From contig JAFGHX010000175.1 of assembly GCA_016929905.1 (NCBI GenBank), positions 1 to 64,000 of the forward strand: a DNA stretch of 64,000 bases, in the 5' to 3' direction. A model generated the notes under the pieces. It ran no database searches. It saw only the letters and a list, made by a program, of their open reading frames with translations, and was not told the DNA's origin. This stretch comes from Kiritimatiellia bacterium. Its GTDB lineage: Bacteria; Verrucomicrobiota; Kiritimatiellia; JAFGHX01. Position 1 is the stretch's first letter; every line of letters begins with the position of its first letter. Positions 28,371 through 37,546 of this stretch are shown here, piece by piece. The translations under genes were made by a program, and so were the position numbers.

Positions 28371-29435
28371 TCACCCGCGTGCCGGGCCAGTACTCTCGCG
28401 GATGGTCAATCGCGAGGGAATCCGTTCGCGATGCCCGCGCAACCGGTCCCACGCCGCTCGATCACCCGCCATCTCGACGGCCAACTCGGCCGCCCGCTGC
28501 CCCATCTCGACCAGCATATGACTGATCTCCGTCATGGCGGGAAACGCGAGCTCAGCGCTGAAATCGTCAAACCCGACCAGCGACAAGTCGGCTGGGATCC
28601 TGACACCCAGCGCCGCGGCCGCCGCACAGACCCCGAACGCAATCGGCTCACTGAAACAAACCGCCGCGGTGCAGCTCGGGCGCGAGCTGAAATGCGCCAG
28701 CGCGCGCGCGCGCGCCGCCGCCACCTGCGCCGCTTTCTCCCCGGAAGCCGCCGTCACGTCCAGATCCGTCACCGTCAGCCCCAGATGCGCCGCGGCCTGC
28801 ACCAGCGCGTCCCGCCGCCGTTGGGCGTAACCGCGCCGACCCGACAGCGGCCCGACCCAAAGGAGATGCTTGTGCCCCAACTCGGCCAGATGCCGGGCCG
28901 CCTCGCGGTACCCGGCGCTGTCGTCCACATTCACGACGGGAAGGGATGTGTGTGCGTGGTGCTCCGTCAGCACGATCGCCGCATCGCTCGACTCCAGGGC
29001 CGGTACGGCCTCGAGCGCCGTCGCCACATAACCCGGCACGATCAGCGCATCGATCCGGGACTCCTGCAGAAAACGCAGGCCGTTCTGCGCCTCGTTCAGC
29101 TCCGGCGCAGCCCCCACAATCACGAAATGGCAACCCGCCGCCCGCACCCCCATCTCCATGCCGCCCACCATCGGGCCCCAGAACCCCGACGCGAACCCAT
29201 GCTCCTTGTGCCCCGGAAGCAGCGCTACGCCTACCGCACGCGATCTGCCCGCTTGCAGAGCCGAGGCGTGGTAGTTCCGCTCGTAACCCAGCGCCCGCGC
29301 CGCCTCGCGCACGCGGCGAATGCAGTCCGGACTGAGCCGGTCCAATTCCGTGCCGGTATTGAGGATCTTGCTCGCCGTCCCAATACTGACCTGCGCCGCC
29401 TGCGCCACCTCCTGAAGCCGGACCATCGCCGCCAC
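28371..29435 (-). CDS. LacI family transcription regulator (start may be ATG 29426)
   Basis: VRLQEVAQAAQVSIGTASKILNTGTELDRLSPDCIRRVREAARALGYERN; GGAGG 8 nt upstream of ATG 29426. Confidence 0.95.
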   Translation of the reverse strand: MAAMVRLQEVAQAAQVSIGTASKILNTGTELDRLSPDCIRRVREAARALGYERNYHASALQAGRSRAVGVALLPGHKEHGFASGFWGPMVGGMEMGVRAAGCHFVIVGAAPELNEAQNGLRFLQESRIDALIVPGYVATALEAVPALESSDAAIVLTEHHAHTSLPVVNVDDSAGYREAARHLAELGHKHLLWVGPLSGRRGYAQRRRDALVQAAAHLGLTVTDLDVTAASGEKAAQVAAARARALAHFSSRPSCTAAVCFSEPIAFGVCAAAAALGVRIPADLSLVGFDDFSAELAFPAMTEISHMLVEMGQRAAELAVEMAGDRAAWDRLRGHRERIPSRLTIRESTGPARG

Positions 29436-29453
29436 CTCCTCCGGACGATAAGG

Positions 29454-29479
29454 TTATCGTTATTAACGATAACGTTATC
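29454..29479. promoter_or_regulatory. Overlapping LacI-type operator palindromes
   Basis: TTATCGTTA-T-TAACGATAA (29454-29472) and GATAACGTTATC (29468-29479, central CG). Confidence 0.7.
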
Positions 29480-29539
29480 ATAACTCGCGGGGACCACGCT
29501 GTCAAGACGGAATAGGCCGGGACAAAGACATGTCGGCAA

Positions 29540-29667
29540 TGCTGGATCCCGGGCCAGATCCCCACGCTGGGGACAGGCACGGGCACCGCACAGGCCTTCG
29601 ACGGCGATGCCTGGGGCGCCCCGTTCCTGCACGTGGAGTATCAAGCGCCAAGCGGCGAGAAGTAGCC
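29540..29667 (+). pseudogene. 3' remnant of a large secreted/surface protein
   Basis: IPGQIPTLGTGTGTAQAFDGDAWGAPFLHVEYQAPSGEK*; resembles C-terminal repeats in secreted multidomain proteins; no intact 5' part. Confidence 0.45.
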
Positions 29668-29781
29668 GGGCCTCGCAAGGAGAGGCACTGGGGGCTGGCT
29701 TTCGAGCCGAGTTCCCGGATCCGGCGGACGCACGGCGCGGAAGCGCTCTTTCTCGGCCTGTTCCGCAGGCGCCATTCAGCT

Positions 29782-30573
29782 CTAGCCCAGAGACAATCCG
29801 CCGTCGACGTAGAATTCCGTGCCGGTAACGTATCCGGCCTCATCGCCGGCAAGATACAGAATGGCGGAAGCGACCTCCTCTGCTGAGGCGGACCGGTTCC
29901 CAAGAGGGATACCGGTGCGATACGCGCCATGAGCGCGTCCCAGCCGGTCCAGATTTCTCCGAGACGTGTTTTCCCACAGCTTGGACTCCGTGGCTCCCGG
30001 GCAGACGACATTCACACGGATATTCCATTGTGCCAGTTCGACGGCAAGCGTCTTGACAAAGGCCGCCTGGGCGGCCTTGGAACTGGCGTAACAGGAATAG
30101 CCGGCATTCGAATAGGTCCGCGTGCCGTTCACCGAGGATACGGCAATGATGCTCCCGCGTTTCGCCCGCTTCATGAAGGGGACCGCGTATTTGACGGCAA
30201 GATAGGTGCCCCGCATGTTGGTGTTGAAGGTCCGGTCCCATTCCTCCACGGTGATTTCTTCGACCGGCGCCTGCACGCCGTTGATGCCCGCGTTGGCGAC
30301 CACCACGTCGACGGTTCCCCATTTCTCGATGGCGGCGTTGACGAAGGCCTCAACGTGTCGCGGGTCCGCCACATCGCCCGGCAGGGCGAGGGCTTCACCA
30401 CCCGCATCCCGGATTCGGGCAACGGCCTCGGCGCAACGTTCTTCCCGCCGCGCGTCGATCGCCACGCGCGCGCCCTGCGCGGCCGCCATCTGCGCCGTCG
30501 CAAGGCCGATGCCGGTGCTGCCCCCGGTGACCAGAAAGACCTTGTCCTTGAACCTGCCCGCCTGTTCGCTCAT
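29782..30573 (-). CDS. SDR family oxidoreductase
   Basis: VFLVTGGSTGIGLATA, VVVANAGING, GYSCYASSKAAQ (YxxxK), VNVVCPG; start at MSEQAGRFKDK. Confidence 0.93.
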   Translation of the reverse strand: MSEQAGRFKDKVFLVTGGSTGIGLATAQMAAAQGARVAIDARREERCAEAVARIRDAGGEALALPGDVADPRHVEAFVNAAIEKWGTVDVVVANAGINGVQAPVEEITVEEWDRTFNTNMRGTYLAVKYAVPFMKRAKRGSIIAVSSVNGTRTYSNAGYSCYASSKAAQAAFVKTLAVELAQWNIRVNVVCPGATESKLWENTSRRNLDRLGRAHGAYRTGIPLGNRSASAEEVASAILYLAGDEAGYVTGTEFYVDGGLSLG

Positions 30574-30688
30574 CCCACGACTTCCTTCTTCCTTCCTATT
30601 CGATTCCCCGTGTCGGTCCGCGAGCCTAGCATAGCCGTTCACGGCCCACAAGCGCGTGCGCGGCGTGCCAGCGTCGAACACCCTCCCC

Positions 30689-30717
30689 TTGACGAAAATA
30701 GACCAATGGACTATTAT
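30689..30717 (+). promoter_or_regulatory. Promoter with operator-like dyad in its spacer
   Basis: TTGACG (30689-30694), 17 nt, TATTAT (30712-30717); dyad AATAGACCA-A-TGGACTATT at 30697-30715 (8/9). Confidence 0.65.
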
Positions 30718-30820
30718 TTGTGCAGCGAGGCTGGTTAAATCAGGTTGAGCGATTCGCCCACGTGCAGTCTGCGCAACACGCCGTTGACCGCGAAACAGGC
30801 TCTTTATCGGAGAGCGGATA

Positions 30821-31969
30821 TTGCAGAAACGATCGACAGACTCCGGTACGCCCAAGCGCCGCTACACGCGGCACGGCGGCGTTGCGGCGCAGCTGCGTCA
30901 TCTCATCGCGGACCTGCGAAGCCGCAACGAAACGTTCCTGCCGGCCGAACGACAGCTCGCCGAGCGATTCCGCACCTCCCGCACGACGCTGCGCAAAGCC
31001 GTGGATACGCTCCTGGCCGCCGGCGACCTGACGCGCGGGGTACGGGGTACAGCCATCGTCTCCACTGCCGCGGCGCCGCACCCGGCGGCCTCGTTCGCCT
31101 TTGTCACCTACGGCGGCGGCGCGGGTATTCGGAACTACCACTGGCGTGCGCTGTGGGACGCCACGTTGCCTCTGGCCCATCGTCACGGGCTCCAGGCCGA
31201 ACTTGTTCTTCTCGACTGGTACGAAGCACCCGGAACGTGGAACATCTTTCTCTCGCGCGTGCCGCCGGTTGTCGTCGTGACATCGCTGGTCATCAAGGCC
31301 TTCGGCGAATTCATCCGGTCCCTGCTCAACAGCCGCGCCCTCGTGATCGGAGTCGATGAGAACTTCACTTCCTGGACCGAACACGTGATTGCGGTGAACA
31401 ACTACGCGGCGGGCAAGCAGGCGGCGCGGATGCTGGCACAGGCGGGCTATGAGCGGCCTGTCTACCTGGGGCAGAAGCTCGGCATCCCGTACCTGCCCTA
31501 CGCGAAGCGGGAACAGGGCTTTCGCGACGGTATCCGCGAGGCCGGGCTTGCCTGGACCGCCGGGTCCCTTCAGCGCATCGCGGCCAGCACGGCGGGTGTC
31601 TTCACCGAAAAGGCGCTCAAGCGGTTGCCGCGGCTGCTCGCCGCCGGCTACGACGCCTTCTTCGTTCACTCGGACGAAGCAGTCCCCGCCGTCTACGCCC
31701 GAATCCAGAAACAGCGGGCAATTCCGGCCGACGTCGGGCTCGTGACCTTTGCGAGCACGGACGCCGCCGTCCGGCACGGGCCGCCCGTCACATGTGTGGG
31801 GCACAACACGCCCGCCAAAGCCCGCACGCTGGTGGAAGCGGTCCGCAAGATACTCAACGGCACATCGCACGGACCGGGCACCATCCTGCTTCCGCCCGAT
31901 GTGCACCGCGGCCGGACGATTCGCAAACCGTCGAAAGCGGTCCACCCCACGAAAGGCAGACGGTCATGA
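30821..31969 (+). CDS. GntR-HTH / LacI-sensor hybrid transcription regulator
   Basis: ETFLPAERQLAERFRTSRTTLRKAVDTLLAAGDLTR plus periplasmic-binding-like domain. Confidence 0.88.
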   Translation: MQKRSTDSGTPKRRYTRHGGVAAQLRHLIADLRSRNETFLPAERQLAERFRTSRTTLRKAVDTLLAAGDLTRGVRGTAIVSTAAAPHPAASFAFVTYGGGAGIRNYHWRALWDATLPLAHRHGLQAELVLLDWYEAPGTWNIFLSRVPPVVVVTSLVIKAFGEFIRSLLNSRALVIGVDENFTSWTEHVIAVNNYAAGKQAARMLAQAGYERPVYLGQKLGIPYLPYAKREQGFRDGIREAGLAWTAGSLQRIAASTAGVFTEKALKRLPRLLAAGYDAFFVHSDEAVPAVYARIQKQRAIPADVGLVTFASTDAAVRHGPPVTCVGHNTPAKARTLVEAVRKILNGTSHGPGTILLPPDVHRGRTIRKPSKAVHPTKGRRS

Positions 31970-34900
31970 ACAGACACAGACCCGGAGTACGGTTGGCGGC
32001 CCTGGCGTGGCTGCTCCTTCAGATCCCTCGCACGGATGGTGCTGCCCGCTTCGATTTCGGGACGGCGCAGGGCTTTCGCGCGGCGCCTGAGAAGACGCTT
32101 GCGGCCGACGTGCCGGCCGGCGGCAAGTTCCATGCAACGGTGCAAACCGCCGAAGAACTCGGGCCCGGCTGGTACCTGCTGAGGGGCGAGTGCAAGACGA
32201 CCGGCTTCACGGCCATGGGCGGTTTTGTTGCCGACGCGCATGATCCGGACCACACGGTGCGGCTCGCCCAGTGGACAGGCTTTCCCGCTGCTCGCGACTG
32301 GGTGGCCTTCCGGCTCTACTGCAGGCTCCCCACCGCCACACATCTGGTCCTGCGCATTTGCGACGCGAAGGAAACCGAGCGTAGCGCCGCCGTTCATCTG
32401 CGCAATCTGCACATCGCCCCGGCCCGTTGGGCCGCCGGCGACGACCTGCTCGGCAACGGGGATTTCGCCTCGGGCCATACCGGGGATCTCCCCGCGCTGT
32501 GGAATTGGTCGAATGCCGGCGCGTCCGGCGACTACGCCTTGGTGGAAGACGGCTCGGTGCCGGGCACAGGCAGGGCCGTGCGTTTGCGGCGTCCCGCCGG
32601 CACCGAACGCCACAGCCTGAACAGCGTGCACATGCCGTTGCCGACCACGGGGAAGATGACGCTGTCGCTTCGCGCCAGGGCCGAGAAGCCGGGCTCAACC
32701 CTGAACGTGCTCCTGCTCGGCGACTGTTATGCATGGCAGAAACACGGTCGCTTCGTGCTGACCGATTCCTGGAAGGAGTACCGGATCCAGGCCGACTGCC
32801 CCGCGAAGATCGGAAAGGAGGCCTTCTGCTGGGTCCGCATCGACCCGGGCAACGACTCGACGCTGCGTCTGGCCGGCGCGCGCGTCGTCTGGAGCGAAAC
32901 CTCCATCGCCGCGGAGCGGCAGAGCGAATGGATCGGCGCGCCCGGCAAGAATCTCGTCCTGAACCCGGACTTCGAACTCGGCTGGACCGGGTGGCTGTTC
33001 GACCTGTTCAACAAGAGCAACCCGAAAACCATGCGCGAGATGGCCACGGCTGATCGAGCGATGCCGAGACCCGGCGCCGGCCCGGATGGTTCGACGGCGT
33101 TCTATTTGCCCAGCGGCCATATCGGGCTGATCAGCCACTGCATGCCGTTCACGCCGGGCAAGACGTATACGCTTTCGGCCGACGTCAAGGGACTGACGGA
33201 AGACTCGCGTGTGTGGATGGCTTTCATCGACACCGGCTGGGCCCTGCATGCCCGTGATGAGAGGACCTTGCCCGCCGGCAAGTGGACCCGGCTGCACAAG
33301 ACGTTCACGTGGAAGGAGCCCACTCGCACGGCGCGCGGCTACGTCCGGTTCAACGCCGGCGGCGGCGGCGTGCTCCTGGACCGGGTCCAGCTCGAAGAGG
33401 GCGAACGAACGGACTACAGCCCGCCGCCGGTCATGCTGGGTCTGATGGCCGCGCCGCGCAACATCTTCGCCCGGGCCGCGGATGCCGCCATGACCCTGAA
33501 GGTGCTGCCGGCGCAAGGACTGCAGGGCCGGCTCCGCATCAACGTCGAATCCCGCGACGCCTGGGGCGGGGTAGCCTGGCAGAGGACGATCACTTGCCCC
33601 GCGGACGCCCACTCCACGCATACCGTTGCCATTCCGGCTGAAGCGTTGGGCGTGTTCCACGTGTACATGACAGCCGCGGACAGCGCAGGCCGGACACTCG
33701 GGATGGCCCTCTCCCGCTATGCCGTCGTGGGACCGGCCGGCACGCCGGATGCCGGGTACTGCTACCACTACACCCTTCCCGAGTCGCCCTGTTGGCATAT
33801 CGCCGACACCATCCCCCAGATGAAACAGGTGGGGGCAAACTGGAACAGGTTCTTCTTCACGGTCAAGCCCACGGACGGACAGCACGTGCTGTCGGCAGAA
33901 TATGTCGAAGCCGCGCTGCGCCAGTGTGCGCTGATGCGCGAGGCCGGAATCCGACAGATCCCCTGCATGGGCTTCTTCAACGACGAACTCGGCGGCCGCA
34001 TCCGCCGCGCCGTCCGCATCGATCCCGCCGACCTGGCGGAATTCGGCCGATACGTCGAAGCCAACGCACGGGCGTTGAAGGAGGGGTTCCGCTACTGGGA
34101 GATCCAGAACGAACCCAACCTCTGGCGCCACGGCGACGGCCCGCAGAAGGGCGAGAAGTGCATGGGCCCGGCGAAGTACATCCAGGTCCTCAAGACCGCC
34201 TACGAGGCGATCAAGCGCGCCGATCCGGAGATCCGGGTGCTCGCCCCGTGCATGAACGGGCGCGACTTCACGTTCGTGGAGGATCTCATGAAGCTCGGGA
34301 TGGGCCAGTACATGGACATCTTCTCCTGCCATCCTTATCGCGGATCGCCGGACGATCCCGACACCTACGCCGATCTCATGCGCTGTCGCGAAATCCTGGC
34401 GACATACGGGTTCCACGGCCCCATGATGAACACGGAACAGTACTACGGAATCGATCTGTACATGATGCGGAACAACGACAACGAAGTGCAGCGCGCGTAT
34501 ACCGTGCCCGGCACGGAAGAATTGCGCGGCGCCGGCCGCATGATCCGCAATTTCATCCACCACGCGGCCGCGGGCGTGGCCTATTCCAGTTTCGCACCCG
34601 AGATTACCGTTGCGACGCTCGGCGCCGTCGACAAGGTCTTCCCTTACGACGGATTCGCAGCCGCAAACGCCGCCTCACGCTTCCTCAGTCGTATCGGGTT
34701 GGGACGGCCCCTGCCGACCGCCCCTGTATTCCGCGCGTTTCTCTTTCCCGACGCGGCGGCAGGTCCGCTCCTGACGCTGCACACACCGACCCGCGACCTC
34801 ACGGGCTCGCTCCAACTGGCCGCTCCGTTCGACGCCTTCGACATCATGGGAAACCCACTGTCAAAGAAAGACCTGTCCGACGGCGTCCCCCTGCGCACCG

Positions 34901-35949
34901 ATCCCGTCTATGTCCGTTTCCCAATGGGGACGCCGGCTGCGGAGATCGAAGACCGGGTGATTCATGCCGCGCTGATCGGGTTTGGCGCCCCGCTTTCCGT
35001 CGACGTGGCGATCAGCGGCAGGCACACGCTGCGGGTGACGCTCGGCAACCGGCACAATCGACCGTTGTCGGGCACGGTGCGCCTGGCCGCCTTCCCGTCC
35101 GCCTGGCGCTGCCTGCACCCCGAACGCGGGTTCAACGCGCTGGCCTCGGGCCACTGCCTGTCGCTGGACCTCCCGTTTCAGACGATGCCCATGGAGAATC
35201 TGGGGCAGTACGCCGTGGGAGTGACGGCTCAAGTCGGAGACGAACGGGTCCGGACGGACAGGACGCTTTCCCCTCTGTTCGCACGTCGCCTGCCCGCACT
35301 CACGACCGACGCGGACCTCACGGAGTGGGCGGGCGCCGATTGGATCGAACTCGGCGGCGCGCATCTCAGCACCCCGTTCCACGACCGGCTTGGCCGGGCC
35401 GACGATGCCAATCTGTCCGCCCGTGTCGCGTGTGGCTGGAGCCGCGACTTCTTCGCCGTCGCCGCCGAGGTCCGCGACAACAGGCATACCGAAGCAACCG
35501 CTCCCATTCGCGCGTACGAAGCCGATTCCGTTCAGATCTATTTTGACCAACTCAACAACGCCGGGACCCACACGGAGCGCGCGCGACACTACGACCACGA
35601 CGACATCACCTACGGAATCGCCATGCTGAACGGCGCCGGCTTTGCCTACTGCGAGAAGGGGACCGCCGGGCGCTACATTGACGAGGCGAACCGAGTCACG
35701 GGGCTTGACCGCGACGTCCGTGTCGGAATCGCCCGAAAAGCGGACCGCACAATTTACGAAATCCTGTTCCCGGCGAGCGCCCTGCCGTCTATCGATCTGG
35801 CCGAGGGGAAAGGGTTCGGCTTTTCCATCCTCATCAACGACAACGACGGGAACGGCCGCAAGACGGGGCTGACCCTGGCCCCCAGAGGCAAGCAGCCTTT
35901 CGACGCCCCTCACGAGTACCGCGACCTCGTCCTGGTGGGCGGGGACTGA
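31966..35949 (+). CDS. Large secreted glycoside-hydrolase-like protein (CBM-like modules, GH39/GH5-like barrel, C-terminal CBM9-like domain)
   Basis: Signal peptide MNRHRPGVRLAALAWLLLQIPRTDGA; FRYWEIQNEPNLWRHG; C-terminal LTEWAGADWIELGG...DFFAVAAEVRDNRH; ATGA overlap with regulator. Confidence 0.72.
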   Translation: MNRHRPGVRLAALAWLLLQIPRTDGAARFDFGTAQGFRAAPEKTLAADVPAGGKFHATVQTAEELGPGWYLLRGECKTTGFTAMGGFVADAHDPDHTVRLAQWTGFPAARDWVAFRLYCRLPTATHLVLRICDAKETERSAAVHLRNLHIAPARWAAGDDLLGNGDFASGHTGDLPALWNWSNAGASGDYALVEDGSVPGTGRAVRLRRPAGTERHSLNSVHMPLPTTGKMTLSLRARAEKPGSTLNVLLLGDCYAWQKHGRFVLTDSWKEYRIQADCPAKIGKEAFCWVRIDPGNDSTLRLAGARVVWSETSIAAERQSEWIGAPGKNLVLNPDFELGWTGWLFDLFNKSNPKTMREMATADRAMPRPGAGPDGSTAFYLPSGHIGLISHCMPFTPGKTYTLSADVKGLTEDSRVWMAFIDTGWALHARDERTLPAGKWTRLHKTFTWKEPTRTARGYVRFNAGGGGVLLDRVQLEEGERTDYSPPPVMLGLMAAPRNIFARAADAAMTLKVLPAQGLQGRLRINVESRDAWGGVAWQRTITCPADAHSTHTVAIPAEALGVFHVYMTAADSAGRTLGMALSRYAVVGPAGTPDAGYCYHYTLPESPCWHIADTIPQMKQVGANWNRFFFTVKPTDGQHVLSAEYVEAALRQCALMREAGIRQIPCMGFFNDELGGRIRRAVRIDPADLAEFGRYVEANARALKEGFRYWEIQNEPNLWRHGDGPQKGEKCMGPAKYIQVLKTAYEAIKRADPEIRVLAPCMNGRDFTFVEDLMKLGMGQYMDIFSCHPYRGSPDDPDTYADLMRCREILATYGFHGPMMNTEQYYGIDLYMMRNNDNEVQRAYTVPGTEELRGAGRMIRNFIHHAAAGVAYSSFAPEITVATLGAVDKVFPYDGFAAANAASRFLSRIGLGRPLPTAPVFRAFLFPDAAAGPLLTLHTPTRDLTGSLQLAAPFDAFDIMGNPLSKKDLSDGVPLRTDPVYVRFPMGTPAAEIEDRVIHAALIGFGAPLSVDVAISGRHTLRVTLGNRHNRPLSGTVRLAAFPSAWRCLHPERGFNALASGHCLSLDLPFQTMPMENLGQYAVGVTAQVGDERVRTDRTLSPLFARRLPALTTDADLTEWAGADWIELGGAHLSTPFHDRLGRADDANLSARVACGWSRDFFAVAAEVRDNRHTEATAPIRAYEADSVQIYFDQLNNAGTHTERARHYDHDDITYGIAMLNGAGFAYCEKGTAGRYIDEANRVTGLDRDVRVGIARKADRTIYEILFPASALPSIDLAEGKGFGFSILINDNDGNGRKTGLTLAPRGKQPFDAPHEYRDLVLVGGD

Positions 35950-36065
35950 CTCTCTTCTGCCGCGGTCGGCCGGTCCAGGCAACTCGCATGAAATATGCAC
36001 TACCACATCCACCCCCAACGTGGTATACAGTCCTGCGCAATTCGGACAGACGTGAGGGCCAAGAC

Positions 36066-37304
36066 ATGTCGACAGCACTCGAAGACGTACGCCAGCTTGT
36101 GACGGAAGTCGGTGCACTGCTCGAAATCGAGAAGCGCTACCCCAAACAGAATATGGTCGAACGGTTCCTGGAGCCGGACAAGATTATCCAGTTCCGGGCC
36201 TCGCTGAAGCGGGACGACGGCTCGGTCGATTTCTACCGGTGCTATCGCATCCAGCACAGCGACATGCTGGGCTGCTACAAGGGCGGGATCCGGTTCCATC
36301 TCTGCGTGGACCTGGACGAGGTGCAGGCGCTGGCGACGTGGATGAGCCTGAAGACCGCGCTGGTCGGCATCCCGTTCGGCGGCGCCAAGGGCGGCATTTC
36401 CGTGAACACCCGCGATCTTTCCGTGCACGAGTTGGAGCGGCTGGTCCGCAAGTACACGCACCGGCTCGTGAACGACATCGGGCCGTCGTGCGACATCCCC
36501 GCGCCCGACGTGGGCACGTCGGAGCGCGAGATGGCGTGGATCTACGACGAATACCGCAAGCACAAGGAGATCGCGCGCGGCTGCGTCACGGGCAAGCCGA
36601 TCGAACTCGGCGGCTCGCTCGGCCGACGGGCGGCCACCGGCAACGGCGTGGTGTTCACGATGCTGGAGGCCATGCGCGATTTCGGCCTGACGGAGCCGCG
36701 CGTCGCCGTCCAGGGCTTCGGAAAGGTCGGCGCCCATGCCGCGCTGGCCTGCCACGAACACGGCATTCGCGTCGTCGCCGTCTCCGACGCGCTGGGCGGG
36801 GTCGGCAATCCCGACGGGCTCGACGTCCCCGCGCTGATGGACCACATGGTCCTGAACCGCAGCGTGTCCACCTTCCCCGACGCGGAGCCGATCGAGGACC
36901 TGCTCACCTGCGACTGCGAGATTCTGCTCCCCTGCGCGCTGGAGAGCGTGATCAACCGGCACAACGCAGCCAAGATCCAGGCCAGGCTGATCGTGGAAGG
37001 CGCCAACGGCCCTACCATGCTCGAGGCCGACGCGGTCCTGGAGGAACGCGGCGTGCGGGTCGTGCCGGACATCCTCGCCAACGCCGGCGGCGTGATCGTC
37101 AGCTACTACGAATGGGTCCAGAACCGCGAGGGGTTCTACTGGGAAGAAAAGGATGTGAACGAGCGGCTGCACAAGCGGATGACCGACGCCTACGCCAAGG
37201 TCCGCGACTGCGCCAGGGAACGCAAGCTGTCCCTGCGCAAGGCCGCCTATTGCCTCGCGCTCGACCGCATCCTCTCCGCCATGCACCTGCGCGGGGCGCA
37301 GTAG
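36066..37304 (+). CDS. gdhA: Glu/Leu/Phe/Val dehydrogenase (glutamate dehydrogenase-like)
   Basis: GCYKGGIRFH, GIPFGGAKGGISVN, IPAPDVGTSEREMAWIYDEY, VAVQGFGKVGAHAA. Confidence 0.92.
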   Translation: MSTALEDVRQLVTEVGALLEIEKRYPKQNMVERFLEPDKIIQFRASLKRDDGSVDFYRCYRIQHSDMLGCYKGGIRFHLCVDLDEVQALATWMSLKTALVGIPFGGAKGGISVNTRDLSVHELERLVRKYTHRLVNDIGPSCDIPAPDVGTSEREMAWIYDEYRKHKEIARGCVTGKPIELGGSLGRRAATGNGVVFTMLEAMRDFGLTEPRVAVQGFGKVGAHAALACHEHGIRVVAVSDALGGVGNPDGLDVPALMDHMVLNRSVSTFPDAEPIEDLLTCDCEILLPCALESVINRHNAAKIQARLIVEGANGPTMLEADAVLEERGVRVVPDILANAGGVIVSYYEWVQNREGFYWEEKDVNERLHKRMTDAYAKVRDCARERKLSLRKAAYCLALDRILSAMHLRGAQ

Positions 37305-37324
37305 GATGGGATGGCCTGGCGGCC

Positions 37325-37540
37325 GTCAATCGCTCGCTGCGTTCGCGTCATTGGCTCACTGCGTTCGCGTCATTGGCGCCTTCGGCGCGTCACAGGGGCC
37401 TGACGGCCGTGACGCGAGCCGCCCCCGCAGACAGCCAATGACAGCGAAGCGAATGACGGCGCGAAGCGCCCAATGACCGCCGCCCGGCGGCAAATGACGG
37501 CCCAAAGGGCCGCCTGACGCGCGAAGCCCGCGCGGCCGGC
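37325..37540. repeat. Phased array of 20-22 nt hairpin units (GTCATTGGC / AATGAC)
   Basis: GTCA at 37325, 37347, 37369, 37389; AATGAC at 37437, 37452, 37472, 37493; each of several units carries a small palindrome. Confidence 0.8.
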
Positions 37541-37546
37541 CGAAAA

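Noticed and set aside
32695-34563. 622-aa minus-strand ORF
   Set aside because: Opposite the coherent secreted glycosidase; no recognisable motifs.
37325-37540. Possible CRISPR array
   Set aside because: Units are 20-22 nt, not identical, with internal palindromes and inverted halves; no spacers of constant length and no cas genes.
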